From Mycosarcoma maydis (lineage: Eukaryota; Basidiomycota; Ustilaginomycetes; Ustilaginales), in NCBI RefSeq assembly GCF_000328475.2, contig NC_026480.1, forward strand, positions 1,302,001 through 1,366,000: a DNA stretch of 64,000 bases, written 5' to 3'. Below the pieces are notes generated by a model. It did no database searches, had not been told where the DNA came from, and saw only the letters and a program-made list of their open reading frames with translations. Numbering within the stretch: position 1 is the stretch's first letter; each line of letters begins with the position of its first letter. Shown here piece by piece: positions 56,952 through 64,000 of this stretch. Both the position numbers and the translations under genes were made by a program.

Positions 56952-59867
56952 ATGGTGCAAAAAGATGGTGTCGCTGCGTCCATTGTCGACCGAAATGTTT
57001 CTTCTGGTTCGTCAGTCATCCGCGCGATCCCCTCGCACGATGTCCATCGCATCACTAGCGGACAGGTGGTGCTCGATCTACAGACTGCAGTAAAGGAGCT
57101 GGTAGAAAATGCGCTGGATGCTTCGGCGACAAATATTGCTGTCAACTTTCGAGACTATGGCGCCGACTCGTTCGAGGTGGTTGACAATGGAACGGGTATC
57201 GACGCTTCCAATTACGCCAATGTGGCTCTCAAGCATTACACCAGCAAGCTGTCCTCGTTCTCGGATCTGTCCCTTGTGCGAACATTTGGATTTCGTGGAG
57301 AAGCGCTCTCCTCACTGTGCGCTCTGGCCAAGGTGACGATCCACACTGCCACTTCAGACCAGGCACCCATGGGTACCATCCTGCAGCTTGGAAAGTCTGG
57401 CAAAGTCGAGAGCGACACCGGAAGAGCTGCAAGGCAGAGGGGCACCACGATCATCGTAGAGGGCCTCTTCAAGGTGCTTCCGGTTCGACGCAAAGAGTTT
57501 GAAAAGAATCTCAAACGCGAATATACCAAAACCCAGAATCTGCTGCAGGCTTACGCTCTCATCACCAAGGGGGTTCGATGGACATCTACCAATACACCTG
57601 CTGGAGGTCGCAAAACACCCCAATTTAGCGTCAACTCCTCCACCTCTGACAACTACCTTTCAGCCAACGTCTCGGCACTTTTTGGTGCAAAAGTGGTGCC
57701 CACCCTCATGCCCCTGAATCTCGAGCTCACCTTTTCTGTAGCCAGGTCTCCTAACAAACTCATCCAACATACTGTAGAAGCTCACGGCGACAATGACGAC
57801 GAGGAAATTTTGCCGGGCGACGAATCATCGACTGTTAACGTCATGGGTCTGATCAGCAAGCCCATTCACGGTTCTGGTCGCACCTCTTCCGATCGACAGT
57901 TCTTCTACATCAACGGACGTCCTTGGGATGCAGGTCGAGTCGGTCGAGCCTTCAACGAGGTCTACAAGTCGTACAACTCGAATCATTTCCCCTTTGTCGC
58001 GGCCGATTTCCGCTTGCCAACTGATTCGTACGACGTCAACATCACCCCTGACAAGCGTACTATTTTTCTACACGAGGAGAATCGGCTCATAGAAAAGGTC
58101 AAGCAAGCGCTCGAGGAGCTGTTTGCTCCAAGTAGGGCCACTTTTTTCGTCAACGGAGCCAGTCACTCTCTTCGCAATGGCAGCGGAGTGACAAGATTGA
58201 GCGCACAGTCCAGGCTAGGTGGCTTTACAGCCAAGACAGACGATGAGCCAATGGCTGATGACCTAGCTCTGCATCCTGAGATTGATCCAGCAGCCGAGTC
58301 AGATGAAGACCCAGAGGACGCGCAGACGCACCAAGATGTGGGTCAATATGCTCAGCAAGCCGACAGTGATAGCGAGGAAGCTGAACCATATGCTAAAGTA
58401 CGGTCTCTCTCTGGCGCCTCTCACGCTATCGACCTCGAATATCGCGAGGACTCGAATTCCCCTTCCCCTCTCAACGGTCAAGGGCGTGTAGAACAGGCTG
58501 ATGATGACAGAAGCGAGGCTGATATACCAGCACTATCGGCGCCCGAGCCGGACTCACCATGTCACGACTCCTCAAAGCGCGAGTATGATGGGGTTCTTGA
58601 TACGAACCAGGCGTCCTGTGCACCTACTAAAAGGCAGCGTGTAGTGCAGTCTTTAGCGAAGGAGCCAGAATCACCAGCCTCAGAACAATCGCACAACAAC
58701 GCTCATTTCGTCTTGGCCTCGCTGCGAACGTTTGCACTTCCCGGAACCCAAATCGCGGACCATCTGCCCGTGTCAAATTGGATGGCTGTTGGAAACCAAG
58801 ACGAACAGTCGACTCCCATGGCAATGGCTGGAGAAAAGGCAGATATGTCTTCCGAAGAGGATCTGGAATTCGATCATCCCGTGGCTCAAGTAGCGGCGAT
58901 AGATGATGACCAGGTTGAATGTGCGGACGAGCCTTTGTCCAACAAGTTCGCATCGATGCGTAAAGACGCTGCTGTCAGTGATCTGATCGAGCACGAACAG
59001 ATCATCTCGTTCGATCTCGATCGTTTGCAGCAGCGACTTCTCCAACGACGGACGCCGTCCTGGTCAACACCATCTGGACTGCCTGCGTCTGAGAGAGAAG
59101 AACTGTTGCAAGGCGCTGGAGTGGAAAACCAAGACGAAGCTCAAGTCGAACGAGCGCTTTCCCGCGTCATTCACAAAGACGATTTTGCGGCTATGGAAGT
59201 CATTGGGCAGTTCAACCTGGGATTCATCATTGCGCGACGTCGAACTCGGCCAGATTCGTCGTCACACGATATGGACGACCTCTTCATTGTCGATCAACAC
59301 GCCTCTGATGAAAAGTTTAACTTTGAGACGCTTCAACTTACCACACAAATTCGTTCTCAGAAGCTCATCGTTCCGCGTCCTCTCGAGCTCTCTGCTTCTG
59401 ACGAGTTGGTCGCCATCGAGCATCAGGAGACGCTGCTTTCTAACGGCTTCGATATCTCCGTCTCTGAGACTGGCCTTCCTGGCACAAGGGCCAAGCTCGT
59501 TGCTCAGCCGATCAGCAAGGCAACCGTGTTTGGCGTCAAAGATCTCGAAGAGCTGCTTTACCTGCTCAGGGATACCTCGGCAGGCTCGGAAGCAGCCAGA
59601 AGTATCCGGTGCAGCAAAGCAAGGGCCATGTTTGCCAGCAGGGCCTGCAGAAAGTCGATCATGATCGGCACTGCGTTGACCAGAGGTAGAATGAAGTCCG
59701 TGTTGAACAACATGGGCACAATCGAGCAGCCTTGGAACTGCCCACATGGGCGTCCCACGATGCGCCATCTGGTGTGCCTGAAGACGGTCGATGCTGAAGG
59801 ACAGGCAAGAAAAGCTCAAAGTGATGAGAATCCCAGCTGGGAAGAGCTGGTCGAATGTCTAGCCTAG
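56952..59867 (+). CDS. PMS1: DNA mismatch repair endonuclease, MutL homolog Pms1 (mammalian PMS2)
   Basis: A 971-residue single-exon protein. N-terminal GHKL ATPase: VKELVENALDAS, EVVDNGTGI, TFGFRGEALSSLCAL, then the GTTIIVEGLFKVLPVRRKE segment. A long acidic, low-complexity linker (about 440-690). C-terminal dimerisation/endonuclease domain with QFNLGFIIARR and the metal-binding DQHA(x)2E(x)4E motif intact (DQHASDEKFNFE near residue 780), plus ACRKSIMIG, CPHGRPTMRHL near 930 that complete the zinc site. This marks it as the nicking MutL-alpha subunit that works with Mlh1. Nuclear. The ATG at 56952 precedes a short divergent N-terminus before IRAIPSHDVHRITSGQVV. A few nearby AGCTGTCAGT and CACGA motifs are possible regulatory elements. 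Confidence 0.97.
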   Translation: MVQKDGVAASIVDRNVSSGSSVIRAIPSHDVHRITSGQVVLDLQTAVKELVENALDASATNIAVNFRDYGADSFEVVDNGTGIDASNYANVALKHYTSKLSSFSDLSLVRTFGFRGEALSSLCALAKVTIHTATSDQAPMGTILQLGKSGKVESDTGRAARQRGTTIIVEGLFKVLPVRRKEFEKNLKREYTKTQNLLQAYALITKGVRWTSTNTPAGGRKTPQFSVNSSTSDNYLSANVSALFGAKVVPTLMPLNLELTFSVARSPNKLIQHTVEAHGDNDDEEILPGDESSTVNVMGLISKPIHGSGRTSSDRQFFYINGRPWDAGRVGRAFNEVYKSYNSNHFPFVAADFRLPTDSYDVNITPDKRTIFLHEENRLIEKVKQALEELFAPSRATFFVNGASHSLRNGSGVTRLSAQSRLGGFTAKTDDEPMADDLALHPEIDPAAESDEDPEDAQTHQDVGQYAQQADSDSEEAEPYAKVRSLSGASHAIDLEYREDSNSPSPLNGQGRVEQADDDRSEADIPALSAPEPDSPCHDSSKREYDGVLDTNQASCAPTKRQRVVQSLAKEPESPASEQSHNNAHFVLASLRTFALPGTQIADHLPVSNWMAVGNQDEQSTPMAMAGEKADMSSEEDLEFDHPVAQVAAIDDDQVECADEPLSNKFASMRKDAAVSDLIEHEQIISFDLDRLQQRLLQRRTPSWSTPSGLPASEREELLQGAGVENQDEAQVERALSRVIHKDDFAAMEVIGQFNLGFIIARRRTRPDSSSHDMDDLFIVDQHASDEKFNFETLQLTTQIRSQKLIVPRPLELSASDELVAIEHQETLLSNGFDISVSETGLPGTRAKLVAQPISKATVFGVKDLEELLYLLRDTSAGSEAARSIRCSKARAMFASRACRKSIMIGTALTRGRMKSVLNNMGTIEQPWNCPHGRPTMRHLVCLKTVDAEGQARKAQSDENPSWEELVECLA

Positions 59868-60419
59868 CCGGCGGTAGAACACGCTTTGAAGCGCAATTTT
59901 GCACCAATCAAGAATGCCTGGATGCAGTCAAAAGTGACGTTGAACCCACATGTTGCTCTCTAGCGAGGAGCTCCTTGCACGTTGGAGTCTGCTGGAGTCT
60001 CCCTGTCGTGTTTTGTCTAGGGAGAGATTGACGATTTCAGAATTCACGACTGAAATCTATGATTCAAGCAAGGGTCTTACAGTGATGAGGCAATGACGCA
60101 TTATCGCGACATCCCGCGAGAGTGGGCATGTTTTCGCTCGTGAAAAATCCGTTTGGCGACCTGCACAGGCGTGAGACAAACCTGTGTATCCAAAGCACGA
60201 GATTATCAGTCTTGAACCTGAACCGAGCCGCACTCACGACTCTCTGTGCTGGCTTCCGCCATAATTGTCTGATGGCTTTCAGCTGGCCAGGAATGTGTCA
60301 GACGACTGCGGCTCGCAGCATACCCTTCTCCACCGCGTTGGCCGTTTGTTGCTACGCGTGCCTCCATCCTCTTCACCACCAGATACCTTGGACATTCTTG
60401 AACACTCGCGACTTTCGGC
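59868..60419. other. Intergenic region, no gene seen
   Basis: About 550 bp. ACTCACGACTCTC at 60232-60244 (exact copy of 42600-42612) lies 176 bp upstream of the next gene. An overlapping frame at 60122-60685 is a shadow. Confidence 0.55.
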
Positions 60420-60950
60420 ATGACTACTGTCACACAGGCATCTTCGCTTCGCATGGCGCCAATGAGCCCAGACGAGTACGTGCTCGACCCACGCAAGTCT
60501 CTGCCAGACTACCGTCGCGAGATCTACGACTTGCTTCAGTACCTCGACGACGAGCAGGACAAGATCGAGAAGCAACTTGCGCACTTCTCATCTTCAGCAA
60601 GCGTCACATCCTCCGCCAAGTCGACAAGACGGCGTGCCTCGAACTCATCGCAGAGAAGGCGCGTTCTCGCCTTGGACGACAATGAAGTCGATGCAGGCTC
60701 GGAATCGGACGACGATGCCGATGATTTTGTCGTTGTTGAAGACATCAATGCGGCGAGCCGGAAGAAGCAGCTCTTGGCCCAGCTTCATCAGCTTTGGAGG
60801 ACAAGGGATGCACTGCGCAAGAGAGCCAAGCAGCTTAACATCCGAATTGACAGTTTGACCCACGGTAAAGGTTCAGGTCTCATGCCTGCCGAAGACTTGT
60901 GGCAACCTGGATGCGAGATTCACGGCCAGGATGAGAGCGACGAGCTCTGA
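60420..60950 (+). CDS. Small coiled-coil protein of unknown function
   Basis: A 176-residue single-exon protein. Two predicted helical coiled-coil stretches (about 25-55: DYRREIYDLLQYLDDEQDKI; 110-145: RKKQLLAQLHQLWRTRDALR) flank a Ser/Arg-rich then acidic middle (RRRASNSSQRRR, DNEVDAGSESDDDADD). The C-terminus is GEDEL-free but acidic (QDESDEL). No membrane segment or catalytic motif. The layout resembles small subunits of larger assemblies such as kinetochore or nuclear complexes, but I do not recognise it. The ATG at 60420 is preceded by a pyrimidine/AC-rich leader. Confidence 0.72.
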   Translation: MTTVTQASSLRMAPMSPDEYVLDPRKSLPDYRREIYDLLQYLDDEQDKIEKQLAHFSSSASVTSSAKSTRRRASNSSQRRRVLALDDNEVDAGSESDDDADDFVVVEDINAASRKKQLLAQLHQLWRTRDALRKRAKQLNIRIDSLTHGKGSGLMPAEDLWQPGCEIHGQDESDEL

Positions 60951-61627
60951 TAGCCCCGAGACGTATATGCTCTCCGACATGACACTTCCTACAGCATCGC
61001 GTGTCACGAAGCGCACACACGTTCCCCCTGTTACTCCTTATCTCTGGTTCTTTTTAGAGTTTCTCGTTTTGTTTTTCGCATTGCATTCGTGATTTCGCTT
61101 TCGACTTAAGTTATCAATCCTGGATATTTCCATTCGCCGTCGTTGTTAATTCGGAGTCTGTGAGTAAGTGATTGTTTCTCACGTCTAGCTGCCGCCGATG
61201 GACAGAAGTAGACGCAGCACAAAGTTGTAGCACATTCGTTGTGCGCTGTGCTCCTGTGAGAGTCACTACATTTGCTTGCAATGCCTTTACGTGATTGCGA
61301 CTTCTACCTGACGGAACCTCACCGTATGTGAAACGCAGCTTCCGTATCTAAAGATGTGGTGTGATTTTGGACGGCTCTCAATTTTTTGTGGTACAAAATC
61401 GCCCGATTTCGCAGCGTGCAGACCTCGCGTGTTAATTGAGTACACAAAAAGTCGATCAAGAAGAAGTGTGTGGGCAACACTCACGACTTTGAGCTGTCAC
61501 CTTGTCGTCAACCACCACAAGGAGGTCCATTACAGTCTTTACCTGGTTTCGTCTGCGAGTTGTTTCCATACAGCCCCGAAAACATCTTCTCCTTCAACAG
61601 CTGTAATACTTCTGCTTCAGCTCAACC
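60951..61627. promoter_or_regulatory. ERG2 upstream region
   Basis: About 680 bp. It contains ACTCACGACTTTGAGCTGTC (from 61479), 19 of 21 bases identical over the full element to the copy at 56549 in the REV3/PMS1 region, ending about 130 bp before the ERG2 ATG. No gene supported. Confidence 0.55.
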
Positions 61628-62441
61628 ATGGCATCGCATAGACCACGCAGCAACAAGGCTGCCAATGGTGCTTCGACTTCACCCAAACGCAGCTGGATAA
61701 TTGTCTCAGCTGCGCTCGTTGGCTTCTGCGCTCTCATCGCCGCTCTCGATTCGATCCGATCCAGCTTCTACATCTTTGACCACAAGGCAATCTACAAGAT
61801 CGCATCGACTGCGGTCGCCAACCATCCAGGCAATGCGACGGCCATCTTTGATGATGTCCTCGACAACCTTCGTGCCGACCCCAAGCTCGCGCCTTACATC
61901 AACAAGAATCATTTCAGCGACGAGTCAGAATGGATGTTCAACAATGCCGGTGGTGCTATGGGTAGCATGTTCATCATTCATGCTTCCGTCACCGAGTACC
62001 TGATCTTCTTTGGCACTCCCGTCGGAACCGAGGGTCACACTGGTCGTCACACAGTACGTCCTGTCAGCGCACCAAATGAACCCAGTAAAGGAATCGCATC
62101 ACTGACTTCACACTAACACTGATTTGTACCCAATGAAACAGGCCGATGACTACTTCAACATCCTTACCGGTAACCAATACGCTTTCCCAGCTGGTGCGCT
62201 CAAGGCGGAGCACTACCCTGCCGGATCAGTGCACCATCTTCGCCGCGGAACGGTCAAGCAGTACATGATGCCTGAAGACGGCTGCTGGGCGCTCGAGCTT
62301 GCTCAGGGCTGGATCCCACCCATGCTTCCCTTTGGTCTCGCCGATGTGCTCAGCTCGACGCTCGACCTGCCCACCTTTGGTATCACTGTCTGGATCACTG
62401 CACGAGAAATGGTTGGCAATCTGCTCATCGGCAAGTTTTGA
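61628..62441 (+). CDS. ERG2: C-8 sterol isomerase
   Basis: Two exons, 61628-62053 and 62142-62441, with an 88-bp intron (GTACGT..AACAG; a CTAAC branch site about 25 bp before the acceptor); 241 residues. One N-terminal hydrophobic anchor ([18 protein letters not shown]), then the Erg2/sigma-1-receptor fold: [33 protein letters not shown] (ligand pocket), [13 protein letters not shown], and across the junction [18 protein letters not shown]; then [20 protein letters not shown]. It moves the double bond from C8 to C7 in the B ring of ergosterol precursors at the ER. Length fits the family (about 220-245). Target of morpholine fungicides in known species. Confidence 0.96.
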
Positions 62442-62558
62442 GCTAAAGCCCATTCAATTAGCTGGGCCATACTGTAGGTGCTACACTGCCAATCGAATCA
62501 AATCGCCAAGCGCAACCAGACACACCTGCTGTCCTTAGCCAAGTCGGGATGTCTGGCA

Positions 62559-63128
62559 TTAGAGAGGGATTGCAGATAGCGTCCGGCCATCCCACAGTTG
62601 TCCTCGGGTCTCTAGAGGTCGCTTGCCGTGCTTTTCGGTCCAGGCTATGATCCCGCCTGTGAGAATGAGCACCTGTTGTGCAATGCTCTGCTGCGCCTGC
62701 GTCTCTGAAGCATCGGCTTGAGTGTGGATCTTGACAAGCGCATCTGCCACCCATCCTGCAGCCCTCGTGCCTCTGCCCTTGCTTGAGTTGCAGTGAAAGA
62801 TCAACTTGGGGATGGTCGAGAGCATTGGTGCTAACGTCGGGAGAGTCGCGGGTATAGAATGGGCTGGCAGATTGATGGCTGCCGGAAGTATGTACTATGA
62901 GAGCAGAGAGCCTGTCAGTATCTGCGATATTTTTATTGAGAAGACAAAGGATCCACTTACTTCGCAGTCGGAACGTCGCACATCAATGACGATAAAGTCC
63001 TTGCCTGGTGTTTTGTTGGCATACCAAGCAGTGAGCTGATCTACGCTGATCGATCCGGGCTTGGACGTGGGCTCACCGTAGACCTTTTGCCATTCGGCTC
63101 GGTTGATTGGATGCTCTTCGGTTGTCAT
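62559..63128 (-). CDS. Cdc25-like rhodanese phosphatase / arsenate reductase family (Acr2/Ych1/Ibp1-like)
   Basis: Two exons, 63128-62961 and 62894-62559, intron 66 bp (GTAAGT..CATAG), 167 residues; both exons end on codon boundaries. Rhodanese fold: KDFIVIDVRRSDCE at the end of exon 1, AAINLPAHSI and LIFHCNSSKGRG in exon 2, the latter matching the active-site C-x5-R loop (HCxxSxxRG) of the Cdc25 class, so catalytic function is retained. ALVKIHTQ and VLILTGGIIAWTEKH continue the domain. Small single-domain members reduce arsenate (Acr2) or are phosphatases (Ych1, Ibp1); sequence alone does not decide. The usual GGHI segment after the acidic loop reads EYILPAAIN here. It ends 117 bp from the ERG2 stop, tail to tail. 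Confidence 0.88.
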
Positions 63129-63503
63129 TGTTGGATGATATGTCCAGAAATGATCGTCGCTTGGTCAGTGGATTGTGATAGTCACCGTCTTCCTTAGGGA
63201 TATGTTGCACAACATTAGTGTATGCTTCGGAGTCTGAGAGAGGACCGAGCCAATGGGGAATTTCAAATTCCCGATCTTGTCAGAGGCCGACCCCCGATAA
63301 TTACGATGTGGCTCCAGAGAAATTCGGCTATTCCGGTCGTGCTAATGTTGGAACGGGTTGGTTGTTGCGGTTGCGGGGTAAACGCTTGGGCCGGCTTTGC
63401 AACCAGTAGCATGTAGTCAACATCAATACTGGCTATCGCGCTCATTGTCAGTGGCACACTAGCATCATCGATGAACCAGAAAGATCAATCACTTCAAGAT
63501 CAA
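63129..63503. other. Divergent intergenic region, no gene seen
   Basis: 375 bp between divergent starts. Small open frames on both strands lack any domain. Confidence 0.5.
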
Positions 63504-64000
63504 CATGCTGCGATTACGACCTGTTGCAACGAGCGCTTGCTCCGCTGCCTCTCTACTGCATCGCTCTGCAGCATGCTATCCTAGAAGCGCGATCCGCTGC
63601 TACTCTACAAGCATTGGCCCAACACAGCTAGTGTCGCTGGATACTTTGTCCGACATCGCCAAAACCGAGCATGGGTCGGCTTCGCCATATGATGAGCACA
63701 TTTCGGTGCTGACGCTCAACCGTGCGCCTGCCAAGAATGCCATCTCGAAGGCACTTTTGGCGGAGATGGATCAACACGTCACGTCGCTGCTCACCTCGTC
63801 TACGGTTCGAACGCTGTTGATCCGCTCTTCCGTGAGCGGAACGTTCTGCGCCGGTGCAGATCTCAAGGAGCGCAAAGGAATGTCAAAAGCGGAAGTGGAT
63901 GCGTTCTTACTGGGCTTGCGGAAAGTGTTCACCAATGTGTCACGATTGCCGATGCCTACGATTGCCTGTCTCGATGGATTGGCTATGGGCGGAGGGCTGG
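63504..64000 (+). CDS. Mitochondrial enoyl-CoA hydratase family, methylglutaconyl-CoA hydratase-like (3' truncated)
   Basis: The frame is open from the ATG at 63504 to the window end (165 complete codons). The N-terminus is a mitochondrial presequence (MLRLRPVATSACSAASLLH, ending near RCYSTS). The crotonase fold follows: VLTLNRAPAKNAISKALL, oxyanion-hole SGTFCAGADLKERKGMS, and IACLDGLAMGGGL at the edge. CAGADLKER and the KxRxxMS-like segment are characteristic of the AUH group, which hydrates 3-methylglutaconyl-CoA in leucine breakdown and in some species binds RNA. The rest of the gene lies outside the window, so the call rests on the first half. Confidence 0.87.

Overview
The window is a gene-dense, intron-poor stretch of a smut-fungus type basidiomycete nuclear genome (Ustilaginales: Ustilago, Sporisorium, Pseudozyma or Moesziomyces is my best guess). 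Evidence: moderately GC-rich coding DNA, long single-exon genes, the few introns short (about 65-120 bp) with GT..AG ends, fungal protein families throughout (Erg2, Rev3, Sft2, Ert1, Nha1, Fps1-like aquaporin), and intergenic DNA full of short CACGA-type heptad repeats. I see no transposon, tRNA, rRNA or CRISPR array. There is one 100-N assembly gap (23471-23570).

Layout. 1-2095: 3' part of a fused aspartyl-tRNA synthetase/DUF2156 protein (ErdS type, makes ergosteryl-aspartate). 3180-9321: secreted histidine phosphatase, medium-chain reductase, and a SYLF-HAD fusion. 9373-14781: unknown protein, a three-exon small mitochondrial-type membrane protein, a peroxisomal (AKL-ending) enoyl-CoA hydratase/isomerase, and a PWI splicing factor. 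15069-19519: methyltransferase, low-complexity coiled-coil protein, small membrane protein, cytidine deaminase. 20563-25752: a DUF427-MFS fusion running into the gap, and an Nha1-type sodium/proton antiporter. 26625-31855: xylulokinase, nitronate monooxygenase, class III CoA-transferase. 32339-37144: Sft2, Ert1/AcuK-type regulator, unknown membrane protein. 37244-42473: allantoicase fused to ureidoglycolate lyase, then a PAF-acetylhydrolase with a whole haloacid-dehalogenase domain inserted in it. 43183-46855: low-complexity protein with a CRIB-like motif, and a Qc-SNARE. 46856-49349: a 2.5-kb stretch with no convincing gene. 49350-59867: aquaglyceroporin, then REV3 and PMS1 back to back. 60420-64000: small coiled-coil protein, ERG2, a Cdc25/arsenate-reductase-like rhodanese, and the start of a methylglutaconyl-CoA-hydratase-like gene.

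The genes are mostly housekeeping and do not form one cluster. Functional links that can be drawn are modest: ERG2 supplies the ergosterol pathway whose end product ErdS modifies; the fused purine-degradation enzyme would carry out two consecutive steps; REV3 and PMS1 are DNA-repair genes sharing one intergenic region. The most unusual content is the number of uncommon domain fusions (five in 64 kb) and a family of intergenic CACGA motifs, some in long exact matches between unrelated promoters.
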